From Carex sylvatica (lineage: Eukaryota; Streptophyta; Magnoliopsida; Poales; Cyperaceae): 33,622 nt of DNA. Below are positions 12,039 through 23,754 of this stretch, one piece after another (position 1 is the first letter of the stretch; the number at the start of each line of letters is the position of its first letter). The position numbers and the translations under genes are program-made. Under the pieces are notes generated by a model. That model made no database searches and was not told the DNA's origin. It saw only the letters and a list, made by a program, of their open reading frames with translations. The DNA lies in NCBI GenBank assembly GCA_964058845.1, contig CAXKVR010000333.1, forward strand, positions 1-33,622, written 5' to 3'.

Positions 12039-12091
12039 ACCACAGAGGGCATGCGGACGCGGTACAATCCTTTACCACAGAGGGCATGCGG
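12039..12091. repeat. Short direct duplication, 35-bp period
   Basis: ACCACAGAGGGCATGCGG occurs at 12039-12056 and 12074-12091. The sequence is GC-richer than its surroundings. Function unknown. Confidence 0.8.
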
Positions 12092-12245
12092 GCAGAGGTC
12101 AGATCTGCGATGTTTTTCCAAAATGCTAATTTGCTACTTTTGTCATCAATTTTATGGCGTGAGCAGGTGATATAACCGGTAGGTAAGGCAAGCTCAGGTC
12201 CACGTGGAAGATATTATACTTTTATTCATTAGAAATATATATATA

Positions 12246-12560
12246 TAGGATTTGGCTACAATGCTATGAGTTACAATGCTATGAGTTGCATAGAGAACTA
12301 CGGTGCTATAGTTCAATATTCGAATTTTTCAAATTCTAACGGTCAATCCGAACTGTTTATCTTGTTCTCTATATTAATATGTATTTGAAAATCAAATTTT
12401 ATATTTTTGAAAATTATTTACTAGATAGATAAAAAATCACTTGATCTAAAAACTTCTGCATCATTCAAATATTTGATTTTCTACCTATTAAAAAAAAAGT
12501 AAAAAATTTCTAAAAAATATAAAATTTGGTCTCTAAACACATATCAATATTTCTATCAAG
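12246..12560. mobile_element. Foldback element, copy 2 of the three-copy family
   Basis: The left arm shares GGTCAATCCGAACTG, CTTGTTCTCTATATTAATATG and CAAATTTTATATTTTT with copy 1. The right arm (TAAAATTTGGTCTCTAAACACATATCAATAT) pairs with it but ends near 12560, where similarity stops. The right end therefore seems truncated or replaced shortly before the LINE remnant. ATGCTATGAGTT occurs twice near 12260-12285. Confidence 0.65.
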
Positions 12561-12659
12561 TATCGGGCATGAGAATCAAGCTTTGGTTTTCTAACACTGT
12601 TCATGTGCAGGAACAAGCAATTTTTTACCAATATTTTGATGTTCAGCCAGCTGCAAGCC

Positions 12660-14582
12660 TGCAACAGATGAAAACTACCTCGGATGCCCGGTCGCCATAA
12701 CGGGTAGTGGATCTTTCGATTATCTCACTCAAAAGTTTGAAACTCGGCTAAACTCATGGAAGGCCAGATTCCTTACTCATGCTGGTAGTGGTAGGCTGAT
12801 TTTACTGAAAGCTGTGTTGGAAAGCATGCCCGTCTATGCGATGGGAACTGTCATTCTTCCAGCTAAGGTAATCACGAAATTAACCGCCATAATGAGGAAT
12901 TTCTCTTGGGGAGGGGATGCTGAAAAGAAGAAACTACTGTATGTGGCATGGGATAAACCAAAGGGCATGGGAGGGCTGGGCTTGAGAAGTCTGACTAAGA
13001 TGAACAAAGCCCTAGTCCTTAAAACAGTGTGGAAGATTGCGAATGAAGTAGAAGCTTTGTGGATTCAGGCACTAAGGGCAAAGTATTTTCCAAGATCAAC
13101 TGTCTGGAATACCAACAGAACCTCTAACTGCTCTAAACTCTGGCGGGACATTGTGCATATTAAACCAGCCTTGCAATTCAATATTGTATGGAAGGTGGGC
13201 AGTGGAGAGGGAGTAAAGCCCTTTTCTCAACCATGGTTCCCAAATTGGAGTCAGCACAGGGCAACCACAAATCAGCAAAGGGAGATATGGGTGTCAGACC
13301 TCATCCAACAGGAAACAAGAACCTGGGATTTCGAGGCTTTACAGGCACTCTTCTGATTCCAGGAAGCACTAAATATATCCATCTCAGAAGAAATCAAGCT
13401 AGGAGTTGAGGAAGCCCCAGACACTCTAATTTTCACTTTCGCTAGAAACGGCAAATTCACTGTTAGTAAGGCCTATCAGATGCTAAGAGGAGACATGGGG
13501 AATGCCACTGACAAAGCCTTTTGGACATGGGTGTGGAAGAATGGCGGACTCATTCCGAAATTAAAACTTTTCATTTGGCAATGTGTAAAGAATGTCCTCC
13601 CTGTTAGAGCAGTTCTAAGTACTAGAATCCCAGGAGTTGATCCGATATGCCCAATTTGCAAAAACAAAGCGGAAACAATCATGCACGCCCTCTTTAAATG
13701 TGATTTTGCAAGAGCTTTCTGGTGGTCATCTAACTTGGGAATAAGATCTGACAGTTTCCAAGGGGATTATCAAGCAACAGTCCAGGCAATGAAAGAGATA
13801 ATGTCTGAAAAGGAGGTCACACAGTTTGTGTGCATCACATGGGCAATATGGAGATCACGAAATGATGCGGTTATGGGGGGTAAACTGCAAAATATGCCTT
13901 GTGCAACAGATATTACTCTGACACTGAACAAGCATGCAATGCACTGGCCTCAATAGGAAATCTCAGAACGGTAAGCATTGTTAAAACAATTCAACCACTA
14001 CAACAAACCCAGAGGGGCATGGGGGCAGAGTATGAATGCTATGCAGATGGCTCTTGGTCAGAAGATGGCAGGGCAGGGGTCGGGTTATATCTGACAAGGC
14101 ACGACATTGGGATAAAATGGCTTTTTAAGTCAATACAGGCGTTGGGACCAACTTAGGCAGAAGCAAGGGGAGTCTTAGAAGCTTATACACTGATGCAAAA
14201 CCTCAGGTGCACGCATGGAACTGTATACTCTGATTGCCTAGAAGTTGTTGACTCCCTATCACATACCACTCCAAGGATACATGACTGGAGGTCATACGAC
14301 CATATTTGGAGTGCATGGATGTTGCAATCTGTAGAACAAAGATTCAAGGTGGAGTATAGAAGCAGAGAAGAGCAAGGGATCAAAATTGCCCATTTTTTGG
14401 CAAACCAAGGGAGAGTCAGAGAATGTGAAATGGAAGGAGATGACATGGAAGCACTGCATACTGAAGATACAATCTCAAGCAACACATTAAGACCAATCAT
14501 AGGAATAGAGGGATAGAAATAAAAATGGATAGATGGGATGTAGACCTACGGGTCATGTAACAAACCAAAAAAAAAAAAAAAA
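12660..14582 (+). pseudogene. 5'-truncated LINE retrotransposon remnant (RT C-terminus, zf-RVT, RNase H, poly-A)
   Basis: From about 12670 the frame reads NYLGCPVAITGSG and then WKARFLTHAGSGRLILLKAV, typical of the end of plant LINE reverse transcriptase. A zinc-binding region follows (CPICKNKAETIMHALFKCDF, near 13650-13705). An in-frame TGA at 13354-13356 interrupts it, and the frame ends with TAG at 13954-13956. The RNase H part (ECYADGSWSEDGRAGVG, near 14033) is in another frame, so a frameshift lies near 13900-13960. A TAG at 14154-14156 sits where GPT-x-AEARGVLEA would normally continue. Terminal codons end near 14516 and an A-run (14566-14581) marks the 3' end. The catalytic RT core and the endonuclease are absent. 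Non-functional; plus orientation. Confidence 0.9.
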
Positions 14583-15031
14583 TGTCTGTTGAGTTATTAA
14601 CAAGTGAATATTACTACCGCACAAAAATAGCCATTTCATAAGGGAAGGACAAAAGTCAAATTACATAAAAAGGAAAAAGACAAAAATTGCCTGAAATATA
14701 AAATTCACATCCTCTCCAGTCTCCACATAATTTCTAAATTTATTGAAGTTTCCGAATTTACTTAAAGTTAAAACTGGTAATTAACCTTTCCACTTCCAGA
14801 GCTGGTGTCAGAACCTGAAATTAGTTTCTCCATTTGGCGTTTAGTATATCTGTTGAAAGAGTTAGTTCAACAGGGACCCACATTCAGTGGCGATAAATAA
14901 TGTTTTGATATTTTTTTATTTTTGGAATCAAAATATCAAATCGGTGATTAATAAGGAAGATAATTCTTTACTTCTTTTTGCCGTACTACCAACTGCTATG
15001 AAGTATGAAGTCTGACGCTATTACCTTCTAT

Positions 15032-15275
15032 ATATTTCAAATGAGTCCCCATCGTCTGCAGTAACTCAAAAAAGTATCTTTTGAGTTAACGCATCTGTAT
15101 CGTCTGATTTTAAACAGAGCCAATCCGGCCACAGCCTATAATTTAGGAGATCTTTAATATTAGTGTAGATCTATTCTACACGGATCTTAAAGTTAATTGG
15201 ACGGTAAAGATGAATTAACTCAAAAGATTATTTTTTGATTTAATGCAGAGGAAATGAATTCATTTCGAATGAAAT
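15032..15275. mobile_element. Foldback element upstream of the CLASSY gene
   Basis: TATCTTTTGAGTTAACGCATCTGTA on the left pairs with the complement of a right-arm segment containing AACTCAAAAGATTATTTTTTG. The outer ends TTTCAAATGA and TCGAATGAAA pair too. An inner palindrome lies around GTGTAGATCTATTCTACAC. It is about 240 bp, roughly 300-500 bp before the proposed CLASSY leader exon, so it lies in the likely promoter. Confidence 0.65.
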
Positions 15276-15299
15276 TTGGCGTACCAAAATCTCCCAACC

Positions 15300-15810
15300 T
15301 ACCCACAATCTTTCTTGGTGCTTGTGCCATTGCACTTGAACTTGCCCTTGACTTGCATTGAAATAGAATTGTCATCATAAATTCCAGGTGGTGAGAATAT
15401 TAATGGGAGCTTGACGATTCATATTCTGCACTTCATCGTGATTGGTGTTTTCTAGATACAATGCCATCATCTGGAGAAAGTAGCCAACCGAAGAAGAGAC
15501 TAGAGTAACCCAATAGAAGAAACTGAAGACGAAACCGAGCAACCAGCCAAGGTGAAGACGAAATGCAACCACTCAGGCGAACTAAAACCTAAGCGAAGGC
15601 CAAGGCGACTGCACCAGATCCGCACTTCAACTCTCCTCTGCTTCTTCTTTCTTCTCTCTCAACCAGTCAGAAACGAGCCAACGACATTGCAAAAGGAGAG
15701 AGTCACGGGGACAAGGCTCAAGTCCGCTCAACTGTCTCTCCTCCGAACATTGCTCTCCGCCTCATCAAATTTGCTTCTCTGGTTCGACTCCGCCCTCTGT
15801 TCGACAGAGG
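15300..15810 (+). promoter_or_regulatory. Probable non-coding first exon / promoter zone of the CLASSY gene
   Basis: A less AT-rich stretch with CT-rich tracts ends in a good donor (GACAGAG|GTATGA, about 15810/15811). The next strong plus-strand acceptor is at 17223-17224, just before the CLASSY start codon. This suggests a spliced 5' leader. The 87-codon open frame here (15552-15815) stops inside the putative donor and resembles no protein I know. The exact transcription start cannot be seen. The call is inference from splice signals, composition and position. Confidence 0.4.
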
Positions 15811-17224
15811 TATGACTCGGCCCCTCCTCTCTTGTTCAATATTCTTTCATTGTTAGATGATTAAATAGGTGTTCAAGTCGAATTCTCTTTAGTTCTCGTA
15901 CTTGATTTGTTAGAAATTTCTTTAGCTACAAGATTTTTCTAAAGAATGGATCCCTGATGGTAAAATTACCTAACCCCGCCCCAAAATAAAAAAAAAAGTG
16001 CAACTTGAGCGCCATTGGAAGATGCAAGGGAGAGAGATAAATATTAAAAATCATAAAGTGTATTCAAACATATAGGAGTAGGCCTAAGTCTCAGTCTTGT
16101 ACTATGTATTTTTTTTATTTTTTCACTATATCACTTAATTTATTCTTATCTGTCATTTGTTTGTTCTTATAAAAAGTCTTTTGGGAGCATATACGGTAAC
16201 AATTTAGAGAATTTCAATTAATTTGGGAAACTTAATAAAAATACATAATGATAAATTGGTGTTTAAATGGTCCAGAGAATGATGAGACATTTGTAAATAG
16301 CATTTTTTTGTTGAGTCTGAGATTAATATTTTGAGTTTTTTTTATTAAGAATAGTTGGAGAATATTTGTTAATCATATTTTGAGTTGAATGAACTATAAA
16401 GTTAAGTATATTTGTTAGCTTTTTTATGTTGTGTTAGTCTTTTGATGTTGTGTTACTATTATATTAATTAAATACTTGAGAAATATCTAGTAAAGAGACT
16501 ATATATTATTGACTGCAATCAATTCAATGCCGTTTCATACGTTATTTATCACTGTTAAGGATCATGTATATTGTTTGTGATTAATTTTCTCATGTATGTT
16601 TAAAATCCAGTATGTAAAATTTATTCTATACTTTATAAATATAATATGCAAGAAAGAGTAATGAAATTTAACAGGGTTCATCTTTAATCAAATAACATGA
16701 AATTTATCATTTTTTCCCCAAAAGAACATGAAATTTACAACGGTTTGTATTTTTTTCAATAAAATACAACGGTTCATATTTAATGGCATTTAATCGAATA
16801 TCAAATAATATGAAGTTGCATGACACAACTAATTTAGATAAAAGAAAAAAAAACGTCTATAATTTATTCATATATATTTTTCAAAATGATAATGTAAGGA
16901 ATATTTTATTCAATATCATATTTATGCTCCATTTAGAAAATTATATATGGCAATATTAAAATATATGGGTAAGGAATATTTTATTGCTCAAAACCATCTG
17001 TTCGGAAATGAGATTTATGATATTGAATATATGATAGAGATGGTAATAAATATACTTAGGATTTGAATAAAAATTAGAGTAAATGAGAGAAGTTATTTTG
17101 TCAAAAAAAATTATAGAGAAGGTAATTTGTTTGAACTTTTTCAAAAGTAGGTTAATTTATCAAATTTCCCAACATATTTATTCCCTTTTATATTCTCTCT
17201 AACTTGTTCTTGTTTTTTATACAG
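15811..17224 (+). other. Putative 5' leader intron of the CLASSY gene
   Basis: About 1.4 kb, very AT-rich, beginning GTATGA and ending in a pyrimidine-rich TATACAG. I see no gene, RNA gene or well-bounded repeat inside. Long leader introns are common in plant regulatory genes. Transcript data would decide whether this one is real. Confidence 0.35.
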
Positions 17225-17281
17225 CAAGTGCAGGAGAACAAGCAGGAAAATAACCCCTTTCACCTTTCCCTCCTCTTTGCA

Positions 17282-20200
17282 ATGGCATGGAGGAGACATA
17301 GCGAGCAGAGTATCCGATCAGGCAGCCAGAGTGATGACGGTTTCACTCGTTCGACATCAGTAGATGAACTATCAGATGATGCCGATTTATTGGAGACTAA
17401 TGAAGCAATTTTCATTAGCTCGCTTAAGGGGAAAGAAAAGAAAGAGAGAGAGAGCAACAATTTTACAACAATACCTGTTGGGTGGCGAACCCGCAAAAAA
17501 ACAGTTGACTATACTACCTATTACAAAAATAAAGATTCTGATTCAGAGGAGGGTAGTGAATTTGAAGAGTCGGGTTTCTTAGACAGTTCAGATTGCTCGT
17601 TAGACTCGGATTCTGACAAGGAGGGTCGGCCACCTAAGGAGAAAAAGAAATCTAGAAACTATAATACAGCTGTACATGGGAACGGTTCAGGTTACTCTTT
17701 AGGAAAAGGTAAGAGAACAGGGATGCATAAGGGAGTTGAGACCCCTGTTAGCAGTTCAGATTGCTCGTTAGATAGTGACGATGTTCCCATTTTGGAGAGA
17801 TTGCACAAGAAGAGAAAGCACAACCCAAATGAGGAAGGGTGCAGTCGGGCTCCCTTTGAAGAGTTTAGTGCAGTTTCTATTTCTTCCTCTGACGATGACG
17901 AGGAGACGGTCAGAAAGGTTAGAAATGTTGGGAAGAAAAAAAGGGTCACAAAGAGGAGGCATTGCGAAATACCAGACGAAGATTTGTTTGATTATTACAT
18001 GAGAAATATGGATGCGGATGGCGAGGAGGTTCTAGAAAGTTCTGAGAATCATATACCAAAGGAGTTGCCCATGGTGTTCGATTTCGGAAGCGACGATGAA
18101 CCCCCTGTGGAGAAATCAGAATTTGAAAGGCTCACAGATGAGGCGTGGGACGCTTATGACTTTGCACTTGGAGTGGAGAATTTAGGCAGCTACAAGCCTA
18201 ATGAGGTTTTATTCATACTTGATCTGTCTTGTCATTTGTTAGTTTGAATTGCTCTAATTTTAGGGGGAAAGTTGATTATGCTTCTGGAATTTTTCTTGGA
18301 TAGTTATAATAAGTGGAGTTATCCAATTACTTGAAAATATGTAGTGTGTAGGATGTTTGCACTGTTTCAGGATTGTTATTTGACTAGGTAATTAATCATA
18401 ATTTTGTACTACTGTTGATATGAATTGTCATCTCATCTTTTTGGCATTGCTTAATTAAGGACAAATCAAGTCAAATTCTGGAATCAAGAATTTGAAGTTT
18501 TTTGGCATGAATTCTCCTATCTCAAATATGGTTTAAGTTCCTTTTGAAAACTAAAATGAACCTAATTATGCCGGTTTGATTTTTATCAGGAAATAGCAAG
18601 AAAAGATAAAGTTTACATTGCTACAGGCAATTACTGTTTAAATGGAGAGCACGAGATGTATCTTGATGACGAAATTGGTTATAAATGCCGGCGCTGCTCC
18701 TATGTAGAAACTGAAATCAGATATATTTTTCCTGACTTTGTAAATCCTCTTCTCCATTTCTTGCTATATTTGCAAAACATCTTTTTCTAAGTTACAAAGA
18801 AACTGTGTCATAAATTGCAAAGTTCCTTATATTATTTGAAAAATGTAATTTCAGGTCTGGATAAGAACATTGTTACCTTCCCACCAAGTGTTGTCATTAA
18901 TTATGAGAAATTGAGAAAAATGAACAGAATTTAATTGTGATGTTACTTTCTTGAAAGTGTACATATTAGTTCTTGTTATTCTATTTTAATTGAAAAGATT
19001 AATTTATTTCACTATTTTACATTCTTTTATTTTATTTAGTTATAGCCTTATCGGTGTTAAAAAACAAAAAGTTCACAGGACCTTGCAATTTCACTTTTGC
19101 TGACATTTCATAAATCTACATAAAGTTTGAAATAGATGCTTCCAAGTTTTACCTCTATTTCTTCATTTCAATATCCATTATATTCAGGCACTGCATAACA
19201 ACCATTTTGTGTTCTTTCTCATTTTAAGGCAACACGAATAAAGAAAGCTCCAGCTGGTAGAACTGACATGAATGATAATGATACTTTTCGGTATGAAGAT
19301 CTCCAAGAAACTGAAATCAATGACAAGCCCGAGTCTTCTTTCCCAAAAACAGGTACAGTATGGGACCTGATACCTGGCTTGATCGACACATTGTACCCAC
19401 ATCAAAAAGAGGCGTTTGAATTCATGTGGCAAAACCTTGTTGGTAGTACCCAGCTTGATAATCTCCATAGTGTGACCTCCAAATCAGGTGAGCAAGGTTG
19501 TATCATCTCTCATGCACCTGGTACGGGTAAGACCCGTTTGGCAATTGTATTCATCCAGAGTTACATGAAAGCATTCCCCGATTGCCACCCGGTTGTAATT
19601 ACCCCTGCAAACATATTAAAAACATGGGACACTGAGTTCAAAAAATGGGGTTTCAATCTCCCTTTTCATAACATGAATAGTGAGGATTTGCCCTGTGAGG
19701 AGGATAAGGGAAATAGCGTGCGGAGTGTACGCACGAAGAACCGCACGAAGAAGCTTGTCTCCTGGGTTAAGAGGAATAGCGTGCTAGGAATAAGTTATAA
19801 TTTATTTAAGAACTATGTCTCTGACAAGTTAAATGTGTGTTCAAACGAAAGAGATGCTCTTATAACCATGCCAGGCTTACTCATATTAGATGAGGGTCAT
19901 ATACCTCGCAACGCAAAACGCCAACTCTATAATGCTTTTAGCAAGGTCAAAACAGAGAAGCGCATCCTCCTCTCTGGGACACCATTTCAAAATAATTTCT
20001 TAGAGCTTTATAACACCCTCCGTCTAGTCAGTCCCAAATTTGTGAAGAACTCAAGTGTACAAACAGAGACACCAAACAAAAAGGAGTCTCTGTTTCACAA
20101 GAAGAAAGAGAGGCCTGGCAAAGATATCTGGACCACACCAACAAGAAATGTAACCGCTGCCAATGCAGAGAAGGTACGCGTGTTTTTGAAGCCATTTGTT

Positions 20201-21130
20201 CATGTATATACCGGCGAAATCCTCAAATTGTTGCCTGGGCTAAGAGAATGTGTGATAATTCTCAACCCTGAAGCGGCTCAGGGCAAAGTAATTCAGAAAC
20301 TTGGGCAAGCGAAGAACAGCAACACATTAGATAGGGAGTACAAAATCTCTCTCGCATCAATCCATCCCTCTCTACTGAACTTCAACAAATTAACCGAAAA
20401 AGAGGCATCTTTGTTGGACAGGGATCAACTAAAGAAACTACGTGATAACCCATATGCAGGGGTAAAGACGAAGTTTGTCATTGAATTTATCCGGTTATTA
20501 AACAGTAAAGCAACAGAGGAGAGAGTTTTAATCTTTAGCAACTATATCAAACCACTGGAACTAATCAAGGAGCAACTTAAGAGGGTGTTTCAGTGGACAG
20601 AGGGGACAGAGGTGTTTCGGATACACGGATCAACCGCCGCAAAGGATCGGGAGCGATCTATTGCAAGGTTTAATGATGCAAATAGTAAAGCTAGGGTTTT
20701 ACTCGTCACCACAAAAGCTTGCTCTGAGGGTATCAGTCTAATTGGCGCCTCTAGAGTGGTCCTTTTAGATGTGGTATGGAATCCTTCAGTTGGTAAACAG
20801 GCTATAGGCCGTGCGTTCCGGATCGGTCAACAGAGGGTGGTTTATACATATAACTTGATCACAGCCGGTACGGTTGAGATGGAAAAGTATGATGTGCAAA
20901 TGCAGAAAGATAAGCTTTCAAAACTGGTATTTTCTCCCAAGGATATTGGTACCAGTCTCCAGAGAGGTTGTGTTGGTGGGGTCGGAGATATGCACGATTC
21001 GATACCAGAGGATACGGTTTTGCAGGCGATCAGATCAAGTGAAAAGCTCAAGGGAATGTTTGCAAAAATGTATTACACCAAGTCTGATGATTGGAGTGAT
21101 TTGCATCAGGTCTGTTTTTTTCTGTACTAG
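17282..21130 (+). CDS. CLSY: CLASSY-type SNF2 chromatin remodeller (CLSY3/4-like)
   Basis: Three coding exons joined in phase 0: 17282-18205, 18590-18739, 19229-21130; about 991 residues. The upstream in-frame Met at 17204 lies before a good acceptor (TTTTTTATACAG ending 17224), so translation probably starts at 17282 (MAWRRHSE). Residues 1-308 are Ser/Asp/Glu- and Lys/Arg-rich, as in CLSY N-termini, with SSDCSLDSD occurring twice. Exon 2 encodes a Cys/His motif ending EIGYKCRRC, also typical of CLSY/DRD1. Exon 3 carries the SNF2 ATPase: Q-like LYPHQKEAFEF, motif I GTGKT (456-460), motif II DEGH (579-582), motif III SGTPFQNN (607-614), motif V region ACSEGISL, motif VI QAIGRAFRIGQQR (882-894). 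Known role of the family: nuclear recruitment of Pol IV to make 24-nt siRNAs for DNA methylation. The CLSY3/4 rather than CLSY1/2 call is inference. The last residues (VCFFLY) may be intron read-through if splicing occurs at CAG|GT at 21109/21110. Confidence 0.9.
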
Positions 21131-21149
21131 TGTTATTACACCAATTTAG

Positions 21150-21420
21150 CTCACACTTTAAATCCTCAACAAAAAGAGGCTATGTTGATGGTGCTTAGTG
21201 CTATTTGTTGGTGTGTTTGGAGAACAAGAATTGCTATTTGTTTTAATAATACTCTCCCTACAATTCGAAATATGCTTTTGACTATTTGCTCTTTGTTGGA
21301 ATATTGGACAGGATACATAAAACAGGCTCTGAGGCCTTTTACTGCTGACTGGATTCCAGAAGATTTGGACATGGTGCCTATCCAATCCCTCACCATTGCT
21401 TGCTCTTATGCCACCTAGGT
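21150..21420 (+). pseudogene. Short LINE remnant (C-terminal end)
   Basis: The frame gives MLSAICWCVWRTR-like sequence (VLSAICWCVWRTRIAICFNN) and then WIPEDLDMVPIQ, matching the pattern after the zinc-binding region of plant LINEs (CW-x-W-x-x-R, then a tail of DxxxxPIQ type). It begins some 20-50 bases after the CLASSY stop codon in the same orientation, so CLASSY transcripts probably run into it. No poly-A tail is evident at its end. Confidence 0.5.
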
Positions 21421-22989
21421 CACCTGTACCAATGGTACCTGTCTTGATGAATGCATGAACGCTACAGACATACATGTGATGCATTACTTTTGAACATCAC
21501 CTTTCAATGTAATAAATGGGGGTCTTCCCTCTATGACTGGCACACTGTTAGTGCTTACGCTGGCACATTATGTTTAGTTTATCTAGTTGTGTCTGTTTAT
21601 GCTTTACTTTCATGCCTGAACTGTTACATAGCATGTGTTGCTTTTTACTTGATGGGTTTAGGTTGGATGTACTTGCTTTTGCCTATGGTCAAGGATGAGC
21701 TTGAATAAAAAGGCTGAAACCTTGGTACTGCCTTTTCTGAGGTATAGATACCTAGTTCATGATGCTAGATGTTGCTTCTGAGACTAATTCCAGGCATTGG
21801 GTTTTTCTTGGGGTAGCCTTTTCTTTTTACTTATCAGTATTTCTATGTTGTTGACTATTTTGTACTTTGCATCTTATTCTAATGGAAGGGCTTATACCTA
21901 TTTTTTCAAAAGTTTTTCTTTGTTCTTATAACAATTTAAGTTGAGATTTTAGCGAAATTGATAGTTAATGTTATTTCCTTTTTACTTCCTTTTTCTCATT
22001 TTTCTTTGTGGTTACTTGCTTTGGTTGTTAGTTTGACACTTTGACTTGTATAAATAGGCCAAAAATTGATACTTTCTGATAGAATTTTATTCTGAAGGTC
22101 AACCTTGCCAGTATACCTTAAATATATATATATTTCTTTTCTAAAATATTTATTATTTTTTTCTGCTTTAATCACTGGTGTTGATATGCCTTGATAAGTT
22201 CTGTATTTCATTAGAATGTTGTACTTTAAGCCTCTCTAATTTTAATTTTCTTGAACTAAGTTTGTCTAATTTGCAAAATCTGTTTTTATTTGCTAACTTA
22301 TTATTTTTTCTTCTTTTGTGTGGTGTTAGGGTTAAGAAAGCACAAAATGGATGGGAGGCAACAACCGTCTGATGGCCTTCAGAAGAAAAAAAAAAAAACT
22401 TTCCCAGTTGCTTATGCAGCATATAATTTACATTTTTTTTTTTTTTGCATTGCATCTGTTGTTAAACGCTTTAAATTTGATTCCTGTCTTGCAAATTTAA
22501 ATTTGCATTGTATGATGGCCTTCAGGAAAAAATGTTATTTATATGTTTAATTGCACCTATGTATGTTAGAACCTCTTTAAGGTTGCATCCGATTTTGCAA
22601 ATTTGAAACTTTCTTCTCATAGTTTTGAGTTGTGGAGAAATCATAACAATTTATATAAGTTAATTTTGGCATTTGTTTGGGAAACAAAAGGAAGCTGAGG
22701 CGGTAAATATTCTCCGTTTAATCCTTGGAAAGATATCCAGAGTTCAGAAAGACTGAAGAATTTTAATCCAATGACCTGAAGCAAATTATTAGTTAGAATG
22801 AAAGTCGAGAGGAGAATCCTCCATGAGGGGAGTTGCAACTTGCAGAGTATGCATGTATAAAAACATAGAATTAGTAAGTGTTGGTAAAATGCAGGTATTT
22901 AGTTTCATACTGGTAAAGTTCCGGCAATAAAACGCATTTGACTAACAACAATAATTACGGAGTTCATATTTTTGTTATAATTTCAAAGG
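21421..22989. other. Region between LINE fragments; CLASSY 3' end may reach into it
   Basis: T-rich on the plus strand. AATAAA-type signals occur at 21509 and 21704 in the plus direction. GATGGCCTTCAG occurs twice (22371 and 22514) beside A-rich runs. I recognise no coding exon, but a small last exon of the CLASSY gene cannot be excluded. Confidence 0.4.
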
Positions 22990-23383
22990 TGAAGTACTGT
23001 TTCTCTTCTTTACGAAAAGTACAGAACAGTCTACAGGTTGCACCGGGATGTGTTATGTGCCACTCGACGGCCGTAGATAACAGAGACCACCTCTTGTGGA
23101 CCTGTAGATTCGCAAGCAGATTTTGGAGAGGCATTACGGCGCGCATGAATGTAACCTTAACATCGGCAACACTCACTATTATGCAAGCGTGGTGGGAGCT
23201 AAGGGAAGCAGTGCCGACGATAGACCAGAGGAGGAGGGGCATGGTCTGGGTAGCAAGTTGCTGGGCACTGTGGCGGAAGAGGAATTGACGTATTTTCTCA
23301 GACAAAAGAAAAACAATCCAGGGGCTAATATGTGAAACGGTCACAGAAATCCGACGATGGATGGAACATTGCTAGCCAGAGGG
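22990..23383 (+). pseudogene. LINE zinc-binding domain fragment
   Basis: The frame contains CVMCHSTAVDNRDHLLWTC followed by RFASRFW, a Cys-x2-Cys-x9-His-x4-Cys pattern of the LINE zf-RVT region. WALWRKRN follows, then an in-frame TGA at 23286-23288, then RIFSDKRKTI until TAG/TGC near 23383. The stop after RKRN replaces a residue usually present before RIF, so this is a decayed copy. Its sequence differs from the 12660-14582 remnant, so it is a different LINE family or an old copy. Confidence 0.8.
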
Positions 23384-23646
23384 GTCTACATTTTGAATTT
23401 TCATAATTACTAATTTAGAGGAATGAGATTATAATTAATGTTTTACTTTTCTTAGATAGGAGGTGCTGTAGATAAACAATTTAACTCTTCTTATAATACA
23501 AAATTGTTAGACCTTCAAAAAAAAGAAATAAATAAAATAGTAACGATATCCCAACAAAGACAAATATGGTTGAAGTTACAGCATTCATCAGTAATTTCAG
23601 CATTTATAAAAAAAAAAAACAGACCAGGCAAAAAAGTAAAGCACAA

Positions 23647-23652
23647 TTTATT
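23647..23652 (-). terminator. Candidate polyadenylation signal of the EndoU gene
   Basis: TTTATT on the plus strand reads AATAAA on the minus strand, about 100 bases past the EndoU stop codon, at a usual distance for a plant 3' end. Plant signals are loose, so this is only a candidate. Confidence 0.35.
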
Positions 23653-23754
23653 GAATACATCCAAATAAATAATGTATCAGGACCTTTTGAGGTAACAATG
23701 TATTAGGACTTAAATAAACCTCTATTGAATTCAGGAAAATGCAATAAAAAGTTC

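Noticed and set aside
15552..15815. 87-codon plus-strand open frame before the CLASSY gene
   Set aside because: No domain resemblance, a composition typical of a CT-rich leader, and its stop codon overlaps the probable splice donor.
17204..17281. Upstream Met (MFLFFIQQ...) as the CLASSY start
   Set aside because: The stretch crosses a strong TATACAG acceptor, so its first bases are probably intron. MAWRRH at 17282 is the better start.
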